Shown piece by piece: positions 48,222-57,054 of a stretch of 64,000 bases of DNA. Below the pieces are notes generated by a model that had not been told where the DNA came from, did no database searches, and saw only the letters and a program-made list of their open reading frames with translations. Both the position numbers and the translations under genes were made by a program. How positions within the stretch are numbered: position 1 is the stretch's first letter; every line of letters begins with the position of its first letter. Origin of the DNA: Borreliella lanei (GTDB taxonomy: Bacteria; Spirochaetota; Spirochaetia; Borreliales; Borreliaceae); NCBI RefSeq assembly GCF_014205895.1, contig NZ_JACHFC010000003.1:149301-213300 (forward strand), given 5' to 3'.

Positions 48222-50469
48222 TATATTGTTATTATTGCTTAGCTTAACAGGCACTACTATTGTGCCGAATAAAATGGAAAAAAATGTATTCAATTCAAGC
48301 AACAAAATTACAAACACAGAAACTGAAAAGAGCATAAAAACGCACATTAGGAAAATTCATCAACTAAATGAAAGACAAGAAAAAATAATAAACACTTTTA
48401 ATTATATAAAAAAATATTTTAATACAAATGAAGTTAAATATATGGAATACTCTTTACAAGAAATTGGATTTATTGGGTATTCACAAAAAATAATACATTC
48501 TAAAATCAAAGGAAAAAGTGCAAATACTTATAATATAATTGTTCCAATTAAAATACTAAATGATTTAAAAAATAATTTAGCAATTGGAATTGCAATTGAG
48601 CTTTTAAACAAACTTAAAAATACTAATCCTGAAAACAACATAAATTTTTTTTTTGTTGAGGATGATTCTTTAGAACAAAATACAATAATTAGTAGCAGAA
48701 TTTTACTTAGCAATAAGTATTTAGGGAAAAATACAAATACAATATACTTAATGTTAAACGAAAATAAAATAAAAAATAAAATTTACTTAGAAAATGAATC
48801 TTTCATAACAAATTCAAAAACAAATTTGGGATTTTTAAAAGCTATTATAAAAACCTTTGAAAAGAATAAACTTGATTTTAATACATCAAAAATAACTGAA
48901 AAAAAATCAAACAATTTATACAATCTATATCGTGATGAATCTATACCCTTTTTAATAATAAATAATAATTTAAACCCTATATTAGCTCGAAATAAAAATA
49001 CTATTTTTGAAATTTACAAATCAATCGAAGAAGCCTTAACTAGTGAGTACAAAAGTAAAAATACCGATGAAACACACTATATTGTAATTGATACACCTTT
49101 TAAAAAATTAATAATTAATGAAATCGCTTTAATAGCATTAATCTATATTTGTTATAACTTAATTATAATTATCTTTATTAGAAAATTTAAAGAAGCCGGA
49201 TTAGTTATGAAAAAAGTAAAAAATAATTACTACAAATTAGTAAGATTGTTTTTTACTTTATTTGTAAGCACTTACCTATCCTTATTGCTTACAAATAAAA
49301 TATTTGCAGGCCATGAAAACACAACTGTTTACAGTATAACAAATCCCAAATATCTAATAACTTTTTTTGCAACTTTACTAATACATAATCTTTTGTCTCT
49401 TTTTACATATAATTTCACAATATATTTAAATTACAGACAACTTAAATACCTAGCAATATCAACCTCTATTATTGAACTAATAATATTAATGTTTATTAAA
49501 ATAGAATTTATCCTAATAATTATCATAAAAAGCATTTTATTATTAATAAAACCAAATAAAAATACTATTATTCGAAAAATAGTGGTATTAATCATTTGGA
49601 TAATCAATTTTGTATTAATAACATTAATACAAAATACTACATCAATCAAAAATACACTTACACTAAGCTATCTAATATCAATTTGTCTTTTCTCTACCAT
49701 ATTTATTAATATCTCAGAACATTTAAAATCCAAACTCCCAAAAATTAAACAAAATTTAAAAAAAGCTGAAAGACTTGGTCTTATAACTTTTTTTTTAATA
49801 ACCACAATCATAATCTCTAGTAATATTGATAAAAAAGAGCATACAATACAAATAGAACAAACGGTTAGCTTTCCAGAAAAAATAAATAAAATAAAAATTG
49901 AATATCCAAAAGGCAAGAAACATCCTATTCAAATAATTTCAAATGACTTTAACCTAACTTTACAAGCAAACGAAAAAATATTAAAAACCAACATTGAAGC
50001 CGATGAAGAGCTAATGAATATTTATTTTAAAAAAATAGATATAGCAGAAAGAGCTGTTTATAGCATCGATTTGGTTACTCAAAAAATTGCAAATCAAATC
50101 GAACTGCATTTTAAAAACGCCTCTAAACTAATAATTTATCAAAGCAATACTCCTTATAAAATATTAGCTAATAAAATTATCTTCTCGCTTAAAAACATTA
50201 ACTCTAAAAAAACAACAATTGCATTTACTCTTAAATCTCAAGATGACATAGCATATGAAGCATTTGCAAATCTTCATATTAAAAAAAATCAAGTTAAAAT
50301 TTACAATAAAACTAATAATACAGAAGAAAAAAATATAAAAATAAATTACTCTTACAAAATAAAATATTCAGGAATATTGCCTAAAGCAGAAAAATATAAA
50401 AATCTTGAATACTTCAAACTAAAAGATGATAAAGAGATTGAAAATCTAAAAAATTTAAAATTAAATTAA
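48211..50469 (+). CDS. Large membrane protein with degenerate M28-peptidase-like domain
   Basis: 752 aa, not recognised with certainty. Signal peptide (about 1-15); an extracytoplasmic region whose part about 105-260 resembles M28 aminopeptidases (NNLAIGIAIELLNKLKN, NINFFFVEDDSLEQN) but without the metal-binding His/Asp set; one helix near 303-323; a block of about seven helices (345-530); and a C-terminal beta-rich domain. Very Lys/Asn/Ile-rich. It overlaps rsh by 11 nt. An M28-like domain followed by a membrane domain recalls GPAA1-type pseudo-peptidases; this is inference. Confidence 0.65.
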   Translation: MTINILLLLLSLTGTTIVPNKMEKNVFNSSNKITNTETEKSIKTHIRKIHQLNERQEKIINTFNYIKKYFNTNEVKYMEYSLQEIGFIGYSQKIIHSKIKGKSANTYNIIVPIKILNDLKNNLAIGIAIELLNKLKNTNPENNINFFFVEDDSLEQNTIISSRILLSNKYLGKNTNTIYLMLNENKIKNKIYLENESFITNSKTNLGFLKAIIKTFEKNKLDFNTSKITEKKSNNLYNLYRDESIPFLIINNNLNPILARNKNTIFEIYKSIEEALTSEYKSKNTDETHYIVIDTPFKKLIINEIALIALIYICYNLIIIIFIRKFKEAGLVMKKVKNNYYKLVRLFFTLFVSTYLSLLLTNKIFAGHENTTVYSITNPKYLITFFATLLIHNLLSLFTYNFTIYLNYRQLKYLAISTSIIELIILMFIKIEFILIIIIKSILLLIKPNKNTIIRKIVVLIIWIINFVLITLIQNTTSIKNTLTLSYLISICLFSTIFINISEHLKSKLPKIKQNLKKAERLGLITFFLITTIIISSNIDKKEHTIQIEQTVSFPEKINKIKIEYPKGKKHPIQIISNDFNLTLQANEKILKTNIEADEELMNIYFKKIDIAERAVYSIDLVTQKIANQIELHFKNASKLIIYQSNTPYKILANKIIFSLKNINSKKTTIAFTLKSQDDIAYEAFANLHIKKNQVKIYNKTNNTEEKNIKINYSYKIKYSGILPKAEKYKNLEYFKLKDDKEIENLKNLKLN

Positions 50470-50481
50470 TCTAAATTACTC

Positions 50482-51561
50482 TTAAAAATTAATTATTTTT
50501 TTTCTATTAATGTAACTTTGAAAAGCATAATCGATTAAATTATCTACGAGGTCTTTAAAATGAAGACCATCATGACCACACATTTTAGCAAACATAGATA
50601 TATCGGTAAATCCCGGAATAGTGTTTATTTCATTAAGATAAATTGTTCCTGATTTTTTTTCAACAAAAAAATCAACTCTTGCCATACCTCTAAGTTCTAG
50701 ATTCTTATAAGCAAGAAAGGCATATTCTTTAATACTTAACAACTGATTTGTCTCAAGATGTGCGGGAATATTAAAAATAATAGAATTTCCAGGAATAACA
50801 GAATATTTAGCATCATAATCATAAAATATAAAATCTTGTACAACAACTTCCCCGGGAGAAAATATCTTCATCTTTTCATTCCCAATAATAGAACATTCGA
50901 TCTCTCTAACCTCAATAAACTTCTCTATTACAATGGTAAGGTCATACTTTAAAGCCTCTTTAATAAAAGATTCAATCTGATTTTCACTGTAAGCTACATT
51001 TATTCCAATTGAAGAGCCTAATACTGCAGGCTTAACAATAACAGGATAGCCTAAAACCTCCTTTACATTTCTTTTTACTTCCTCTTTGTCTAAAAAATAA
51101 TCATGTTGTCTAAATCCAATAAAGGGCACCAAAGGGATATCAAAACTTTTAAGCAAAAGTTTGCAAAAATACTTATTACTAGAAATAGCGCTCCCTATAA
51201 TACCAGCACCAACACAAGGAATGTCCATAACTTTTAAAACTCCTTGAATAGCACCATCCTCACCGGTTCTTCCATGAATAACGGGAAAAACAACATCAAT
51301 CTCAAGATTTTTGTTATTCGCAAAAATTCCAATACCCGGTAATAAACTAACAATGGGCAAATCATCTATATTAATAGGCCTTGGAGGATCAGAAACAGAA
51401 TCTAATAAATACCAAATACCTGTACACTTAGCAATATAAACAGGATAAATATTATATTTATTGAGATCTAAAAGGGCCAAATAAATGCTATAAGCAGATT
51501 TGCAAGAAATTTCATGCTCAAAAGAAACGCCACCAAATATCAACATAAGATTTTTTTTCAA
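50482..51561 (-). CDS. ddl: D-alanine--D-alanine ligase
   Basis: ATP-grasp ligase making D-Ala-D-Ala for peptidoglycan. 359 aa. LIFGGVSFEHEISCKSA at the start, VVFPVIHGRTGEDGAIQG, GSSIGINVAYS, and MARVDFFVE with LNEINTIPGFT at the end are canonical. The start is TTG 51561, with GGAG 6 nt upstream, inside the end of murE. It takes D-Ala made by Alr (10640) and follows murE by 1 nt. Confidence 0.95.
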   Translation of the reverse strand: MKKNLMLIFGGVSFEHEISCKSAYSIYLALLDLNKYNIYPVYIAKCTGIWYLLDSVSDPPRPINIDDLPIVSLLPGIGIFANNKNLEIDVVFPVIHGRTGEDGAIQGVLKVMDIPCVGAGIIGSAISSNKYFCKLLLKSFDIPLVPFIGFRQHDYFLDKEEVKRNVKEVLGYPVIVKPAVLGSSIGINVAYSENQIESFIKEALKYDLTIVIEKFIEVREIECSIIGNEKMKIFSPGEVVVQDFIFYDYDAKYSVIPGNSIIFNIPAHLETNQLLSIKEYAFLAYKNLELRGMARVDFFVEKKSGTIYLNEINTIPGFTDISMFAKMCGHDGLHFKDLVDNLIDYAFQSYINRKKIINF

Positions 51562-51562
51562 A

Positions 51563-53089
51563 TCACTTCTCCTTTTCTGATTTTTCTAAACTTAAAATAG
51601 CATTTTTAACTACCTCTTGTTCATTCCAAAAAACTTCTCTATTTTTATAAATTATTGAACTTTCATGACCTTTACCCAAAACTACAACCAAATCTCCCGC
51701 CTTTGCAAGACTTATTGCTTTTTCAATAGCGTGCCTTCTATCAGGAATAAAAAATAAATCTTGATTTACAACTTTATTCACAATTCCTTTTGCAATGTCT
51801 TTAATTATGCACATACTATTCTCGCCCCTTGGATCTTCATCACAAAGTACTATTAAATCAGAATAAATATCTGAAATTTGTCCTTGCAAAAATCTTTTTT
51901 CAACATCTCTTTCCCCCGCAGAACCAAAAACAGAAATCAATCTATTGGTAGTAAATCTTTTAAAAATAGGAAAAAGTTTAGAAAAAGAACCAGGAGTATG
52001 AGCATAATCAATTATTACAGAAAAATTTTGCCCTAAATTAATACTATCCATACGCCCATCAAGACTTTTAATGTAAATAAGCTTGTCAACAATGTCTTGA
52101 ATATCACTATTTAAAATTTGAGAAACTAAAATAAGAGCAGCCATTAAATTCTCAACATTAAAACTCCCCAGCAGATTAACATTAGCGGAATATTTAACCC
52201 CCTTGTGATAAAATTCAAACCTGGTAGAATCGGTTTTCTCATCAATAAAACTGACAAAAAAATCTGATTTACTACTTTTCAAGCTATAAGTAAAAGATTT
52301 TTTAACAGCATTCTTAAAATCAGAAGAATAAGGGTCATCAAGATTAATAACACCAAAACCAGTATCATCACTAACAGCCCGAAAAAGACCTAGCTTGACA
52401 TTCAAATAATTTTGAATTGTACCATGAAATTCAAGATGCTCATGTCCAATATTGGTAAAAACAGCTGCAAAATAATTAACATCAATAAGCCTTGCTGTTT
52501 CAAGGTCAAGTCCATGGGAAGTAGATTCAAGAATTGCATATTGAGCTTTATTTTTAACCATATTGCTTAAAAATAAATGAATTTCTGTAGACTCAGGAGT
52601 TGATTGTCTGTAAGGATTTTTAATCAAGCTCCCACTCCCATCATCAAAAAATACCGTCGATATAAAGCCTACTTTAACACCCTTTTTTTTTAAGAGAAGA
52701 TATATATAATAACAAACAGAACTTTTGCCGTCAGTACCAGTGACTCCAATAACTTTTAATTTTTTTGAAGGCTCATCATAAAAAATATTTGAAAAATTAG
52801 ACATAAATTTTCTTATGTTAAAGGCATCTACCTTAATATAAGTAACATTAGGATTGTAAAAATCCACATCTTGTGAGCATACAACAACATTGCTGCCCTT
52901 TTGAATTGCGATTTCAATAAAATCATGCCCATCAAAATGAATTCCTGGAAGAGCAAAAAACACAAACCCGGGCAAAACCAATTTAGAACTATAAGTAACT
53001 CCTGAAATTTCTAAATCAAGAGAACCTTTTACGCATTTTATTAAATCTTGATCTAATTTTAATAAAACGTCATTAAGTTTTTTATTCAT
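51563..53089 (-). CDS. murE: UDP-MurNAc-tripeptide synthetase MurE
   Basis: Adds the third amino acid to UDP-MurNAc-L-Ala-D-Glu. 508 aa. ATP loop GVTGTDGKSS (117-124), STPESTEIHLFLSNM, TNIGHEHLEFHGT and IIDYAHTPGS are typical Mur-ligase motifs. The substrate-selecting motif is DEDPR (417-421), where meso-DAP enzymes have DNPR and lysine enzymes often DNPA. Borrelia peptidoglycan is known to contain L-ornithine at this position, so ornithine is the expected substrate. No strong ribosome site is seen. Confidence 0.93.
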   Translation of the reverse strand: MNKKLNDVLLKLDQDLIKCVKGSLDLEISGVTYSSKLVLPGFVFFALPGIHFDGHDFIEIAIQKGSNVVVCSQDVDFYNPNVTYIKVDAFNIRKFMSNFSNIFYDEPSKKLKVIGVTGTDGKSSVCYYIYLLLKKKGVKVGFISTVFFDDGSGSLIKNPYRQSTPESTEIHLFLSNMVKNKAQYAILESTSHGLDLETARLIDVNYFAAVFTNIGHEHLEFHGTIQNYLNVKLGLFRAVSDDTGFGVINLDDPYSSDFKNAVKKSFTYSLKSSKSDFFVSFIDEKTDSTRFEFYHKGVKYSANVNLLGSFNVENLMAALILVSQILNSDIQDIVDKLIYIKSLDGRMDSINLGQNFSVIIDYAHTPGSFSKLFPIFKRFTTNRLISVFGSAGERDVEKRFLQGQISDIYSDLIVLCDEDPRGENSMCIIKDIAKGIVNKVVNQDLFFIPDRRHAIEKAISLAKAGDLVVVLGKGHESSIIYKNREVFWNEQEVVKNAILSLEKSEKEK

Positions 53090-53203
53090 ACATTAAAATT
53101 TTACATAAAACTAATAAAAATAGCTAAGAAATTCAAAATTATGCTTCAATAGAAAATATATTTACAATTTTCTATTTTTTTAATAAACTAAGCAATGTTA
53201 CAA

Positions 53204-53276
53204 GGCGCTGTACCCAAGTGGCTAAGGGAGAAGTCTGCAAAACTTTGATTCGCCGGTTCGATTCCGGTCAGCGCCT
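53204..53276 (+). tRNA. tRNA-Cys (GCA)
   Basis: The 73-nt cloverleaf folds: acceptor GGCGCTG/CAGCGCC, D arm CCC..GGG, anticodon arm GAAGT-CTGCAAA-ACTTT with anticodon GCA, T arm GCCGG-TTCGATT-CCGGT and discriminator T (U), the usual cysteine identity base. CCA is not encoded; a TTTT follows. It stands alone between murE (-) and the CNNM gene (+). Confidence 0.95.
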
Positions 53277-53360
53277 TTTAAGGTCAAGTCAAAAATATTT
53301 TTATACTTAAAGGCATAATTTAAAGCATTTTTATTAAAGATAAATTAAAATAATACATAT

Positions 53361-54599
53361 ATGTTAGAATTAATCACAATACTACTATTTATAATATTAT
53401 CTGCTATTTTCTCAGCATCTGAAACAGCTTACACTTCATTAAGCATAATTCAGATACAAGACATAAGAAAAAAAGGAAAATCAGGAATATCGGTGTACAA
53501 TTTGGTTCAATCTCCTTCAAAATTAATTACTACTATTCTTATCGGCAACAATATATCAAATATTGCAGCAAGTACACTTACAGCAAAATTTGTACTTGAA
53601 AAGTATGGAAACAGCTCACTTGCAATATCAACAGGACTAATAACAATAATCGTTCTAATTTTTGCAGAAATACTTCCAAAACAAATTGCAATTCTAAATA
53701 ATGAAATAATTGCTCTATCTACCTCATTTTTTTTAAAACCATTAATTTTTATATTTACTCCACTAATATACATAATAAACAAAATAATAAAAAAAATATT
53801 AAATCTCTTTAAAGTTAAGGCCAGTTACCAAATGACTAAAGAGAGCATAAAAAATATGCTCTCTTTAGCAGGAAGTTTAGGAATTTTAAAAAACGACTCT
53901 AGAATATTTATGCAAAAAATGTTAGACATAGATCAAGTAAGAGCTTCTGAGATCATGACTCATAGAACAGAAGTTTTTTCACTCTCAAGCTCATCAAAGC
54001 TAAAAGATGTAATCAAATTGATCAAAGAAGAAGGATACTCTAGAATTCCTATATACAAAAGACAAAGTAGAGAACAGATAATTGGAATTTTAATAGCTAA
54101 AGACCTCATAGAAGTCAATAAAAAAGACATGAATAAAAACGTTTCTCAATTTATTAAACCGGCTGTATTTGTACAACAAAACAAAAGAATAAAAGACATA
54201 CTAGATATTATGAGAAAAAAACAAAAAATAATGGCAATCGTAATTGACGAGTATGGCGGTTTTTCAGGAATACTTACAATAGAAGACATAGTAGAAAAAA
54301 TTTTTGGAGCAATATCTGACGAATACGACATAAAAGAGGAAAAACCTCTGATTACCCAAATCAACGAAAATACTTACTCAATACTTGGAGAAACCACCTT
54401 TGACGAGATTGAAGAGGCAATTGGGATATCTATAAAACACAAAGAATATACAAATACAATTGGAGGATACTTAATAGATCTACTTGACAAAATACCAACA
54501 AAAGACGAAACCGTAAAAACAAATGATGGAGAATATTTTATTAAGGAAATTCAGAATAATAAAATCGAAACAATAACTTTTATCAAATCCAAAAAGTAG
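53361..54599 (+). CDS. CNNM/CBS-domain transporter-like protein (HlyC/CorC family)
   Basis: 412 aa. N-terminal DUF21/CNNM membrane domain of about four helices (ASETAYTSLSIIQ, GNNISNIAASTL, FAEILPKQIAI), a pair of CBS domains (about 195-320: EIMTHRTEVFSL, GYSRIPIY and VIDEYGGFSGILTIEDIVEKIFG), and a CorC/HlyC C-terminal domain. Related proteins are linked to Mg2+ or Co2+ efflux; the older label hemolysin is not supported by the sequence. No ribosome site is evident. Confidence 0.88.
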   Translation: MLELITILLFIILSAIFSASETAYTSLSIIQIQDIRKKGKSGISVYNLVQSPSKLITTILIGNNISNIAASTLTAKFVLEKYGNSSLAISTGLITIIVLIFAEILPKQIAILNNEIIALSTSFFLKPLIFIFTPLIYIINKIIKKILNLFKVKASYQMTKESIKNMLSLAGSLGILKNDSRIFMQKMLDIDQVRASEIMTHRTEVFSLSSSSKLKDVIKLIKEEGYSRIPIYKRQSREQIIGILIAKDLIEVNKKDMNKNVSQFIKPAVFVQQNKRIKDILDIMRKKQKIMAIVIDEYGGFSGILTIEDIVEKIFGAISDEYDIKEEKPLITQINENTYSILGETTFDEIEEAIGISIKHKEYTNTIGGYLIDLLDKIPTKDETVKTNDGEYFIKEIQNNKIETITFIKSKK

Positions 54600-54644
54600 T
54601 GATAAATTTCGCTTACTAATAATTTAAAACATTAGGAGAAGCAA

Positions 54645-55580
54645 ATGTTTGACATAAAAAAAATTTTTAATAAAACTTACGAATATTTAATAATTATTAT
54701 TACCTTAATACTAATATCAATAATAGTTATTGCAAACATATTCATAGTAGGGCCATCAGAAGAAGCAATTGTACTTCGTCTTGGCAAGCTTAACAGAACT
54801 CTTGATTCAGGGATACATGTGAAAATTCCATTAATTGAAGAAAAATTTATTGTACCCGTAAAAATAGTCCAAGAAATTAAATTTGGATTTCTAATATCTC
54901 CAAACGATATTAGAGAAAATAATAATGCAAGCGACGAAAGTATGATTATTACCGGAGATTTAAATATCATAAACATTGAATGGCTAGTACAATACAAAAT
55001 AAGAGACCCTTACTCATTCAAGTTTAAAGTAGAAGATCCCGAGACAACAATTAAAGATATTGCAAAGTCATCAATGAATAGATTGATTGGGGATAATACT
55101 ATTTTTGAAATAATAAATGACAACAGAGTGGGAGTAACAGAAGGTGTAAAATCTTCTATGAATGAAATAATAGATAATTATAATTTAGGCATTGATGTAG
55201 TGCAAGTACAAATTAGAAATGCCCTACCCCCAAAAGGAAAAGTTTATGAGGCTTTTGAAGATGTAAACATTGCCATTCAAGACAAAAATAAATACATAAA
55301 CGAAGGAAAAAGAGAATTTAATCAAATAGTTCCCAAAATTAAAGGTGAAGCATTAAAGGTTATTGAAGAAGCAAGGGGATACAAAGAAAGCAGAATAAAC
55401 AATGCATTAGCAGATACAGAAATTTTTAATGCCATACTAGACGCTTACTTGAAAAATCCCGATATTACAAAAGAAAGGCTTTACAATGAAACCATGAAAG
55501 AAATACTTGAAAACAAAGATAACATTGAGTTAATTGACAAAAACTTCAAAAATTTTCTACCATTTAAAGAGGTAAAATAA
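54645..55580 (+). CDS. hflK: FtsH-protease modulator HflK
   Basis: 311-aa SPFH (stomatin/prohibitin) protein with one N-terminal helix (about 14-34), then FIVGPSEEAIVLRLGKLNRTLDSGIHVKIPLIE. QYKIRDPYSFKFKVEDPETTI and the Glu/Lys-rich coiled coil (about 200-290) follow. AGGAGA lies 6 nt before the ATG. It forms a periplasm-facing cage with HflC around FtsH. Confidence 0.93.
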   Translation: MFDIKKIFNKTYEYLIIIITLILISIIVIANIFIVGPSEEAIVLRLGKLNRTLDSGIHVKIPLIEEKFIVPVKIVQEIKFGFLISPNDIRENNNASDESMIITGDLNIINIEWLVQYKIRDPYSFKFKVEDPETTIKDIAKSSMNRLIGDNTIFEIINDNRVGVTEGVKSSMNEIIDNYNLGIDVVQVQIRNALPPKGKVYEAFEDVNIAIQDKNKYINEGKREFNQIVPKIKGEALKVIEEARGYKESRINNALADTEIFNAILDAYLKNPDITKERLYNETMKEILENKDNIELIDKNFKNFLPFKEVK

Positions 55581-56552
55581 ATGAAATTTATAATAAATCT
55601 TTTATTATCTGCTGCAAAAATTATAACCTTTACAGTAATAGTTTGCTTAGCTATTTTGTCTATTTTTCAACCAATTTATATTTTGAAAGAAAATGAAATT
55701 TCAATAACCACTCGACTTGGAAAAATTCAAAGAACTGAAAATTTAGCTGGACTTAAATATAAAATCCCATTAATTGAAAATGTACAAATATTTCCCAAAA
55801 TCATTCTCAGATGGGATGGAGAACCTCAAAGAATCCCAACAGGAGGGGAAGAAAAGCAATTAATATGGATTGATACAACTGCTAGATGGAAGATTGCAGA
55901 CATAAATAAATTTTATACAACAATAAAAACAATGAGTAGAGCTTACATTAGAATTGATGCAGCAATTGAACCTGCCGTTAGAGGTGTTATTGCAAAATAT
56001 CCTTTGCTTGAAATTATAAGAAGCTCAAACGATCCTATTCAACGTTTGTCCAATGGAATACTCACTCCACAAGAAACAAAAATTAATGGTATTTATAAAA
56101 TAACAAAAGGAAGAAAGATAATCGAAAAAGAAATAATTCGTATAGCAAACAACAATACCAAAGATATTGGAATTGAAATTGTAGACGTACTAATAAGAAA
56201 AGTTACTTATGATCCAAGTCTTATTGAATCTGTAAACAATAGAATGATTTCAGAAAGACAACAAATCGCAGAAGAACAAAGAAGCATGGGATTAGCTGAA
56301 AAAACAGAAATTCTTGGAAGCATAGAAAAAGAAAAGCTGAAAATATTAAGCGAAGCAAAAGCCACTGCTGCAAAAATAAAAGCTGAAGGAGATCGAGAAG
56401 CCGCAAAAATTTATTCAAATGCATACGGCAAAAATATTGAATTTTACAAATTCTGGCAAGCATTAGAAAGCTATAAAGCAGTATTAAAAGATAAAAGAAA
56501 AATTTTCTCAACAGATATGGATTTCTTTCAATATCTTCACAAAAGAAATTGA
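55581..56552 (+). CDS. hflC: FtsH-protease modulator HflC
   Basis: 323-aa SPFH partner of HflK, starting immediately after its stop. Membrane anchor (about 10-30), ENEISITTRLGKIQRTENLAGLKYKIPLIE, DTTARWKIADINKFYTT, and a coiled coil with ATAAKIKAEGDREAAKIYSNAYG typical of HflC. Length normal. Confidence 0.94.
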   Translation: MKFIINLLLSAAKIITFTVIVCLAILSIFQPIYILKENEISITTRLGKIQRTENLAGLKYKIPLIENVQIFPKIILRWDGEPQRIPTGGEEKQLIWIDTTARWKIADINKFYTTIKTMSRAYIRIDAAIEPAVRGVIAKYPLLEIIRSSNDPIQRLSNGILTPQETKINGIYKITKGRKIIEKEIIRIANNNTKDIGIEIVDVLIRKVTYDPSLIESVNNRMISERQQIAEEQRSMGLAEKTEILGSIEKEKLKILSEAKATAAKIKAEGDREAAKIYSNAYGKNIEFYKFWQALESYKAVLKDKRKIFSTDMDFFQYLHKRN

Positions 56553-56858
56553 AAGTTTATTAGTATAAATTTTTCTTTAAATGTCTGTAAAACACAAATT
56601 CTAAAATTCTGTTACTATAAATTAAATAGTAATGCAAATCTTTATTTAAATTTTAAAAAATAAAAAACCATTTTAAAAAATACCCAAAAATATATTACTG
56701 CACACCTTAAAAAATTAATTAAATTTTTATAATTGTCCATTTTAAAACCTAAAAGCTGGCTATAAATCATTTTTTTAGTACTACACCAAAAGCTAAAATT
56801 TAAAAAGAGTTGACAAACATATATACTTATGAAAAAATTAAGATACTAGAATAAAAAT
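56553..56858 (+). other. 306-nt non-coding region before the tRNA-Phe pair
   Basis: A/T-rich, no ORF. An A/T-only inverted repeat (AAAAATT..AATTTTT) lies near 56709-56729 and could follow hflC as a weak terminator. TTGACA occurs at 56810-56815 and is the best -35 for the tRNA genes, but no good -10 stands 16-18 nt after it, so the start site is uncertain. Confidence 0.45.
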
Positions 56859-56931
56859 GCTGCTGTAGCTCAGTTGGTAGAGCATAGGACTGAAAATCCT
56901 TGTGTCAGGAGTTCGATTCTCCTCGGCAGCA
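56859..56931 (+). tRNA. tRNA-Phe (GAA), copy 1
   Basis: Cloverleaf: acceptor GCTGCTG/CGGCAGC, D stem GCTC/GAGC, anticodon loop CTGAAAA (56890-56896) with anticodon GAA, T arm AGGAG-TTCGATT-CTCCT, discriminator A. The 27-43 pair is T-T. CCA not encoded. It differs from copy 2 only in the acceptor stem. Confidence 0.96.
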
Positions 56932-56953
56932 TACATTTATTTAAATTACAATT

Positions 56954-57026
56954 GTCGCTGTAGCTCAGTTGGTAGAGCATAGGACTGAAAATCCTTGTGT
57001 CAGGAGTTCGATTCTCCTCGGCGACA
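56954..57026 (+). tRNA. tRNA-Phe (GAA), copy 2
   Basis: Same body as copy 1, 22 nt downstream. Acceptor GTCGCTG/CGGCGAC: pairs 2-71 and 3-70 change from C-G, T-A to T-A, C-G, so pairing is kept by four compensating substitutions. Anticodon GAA, discriminator A, CCA not encoded. Probably co-transcribed with copy 1 and perhaps with the next gene, 28 nt on. Confidence 0.96.
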
Positions 57027-57054
57027 TTTATTTAAAGATTAAAAGGATCTCAAA

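Noticed and set aside
53361..54599. Hemolysin function for the CNNM/CBS protein
   Set aside because: The domain order is that of CorC/CNNM ion-transport proteins; the old name rests on distant similarity.
56700..56735. A/T-only inverted repeat after hflC as terminator
   Set aside because: In DNA this A/T-rich such repeats arise by chance; kept only as a remark in the gap entry.
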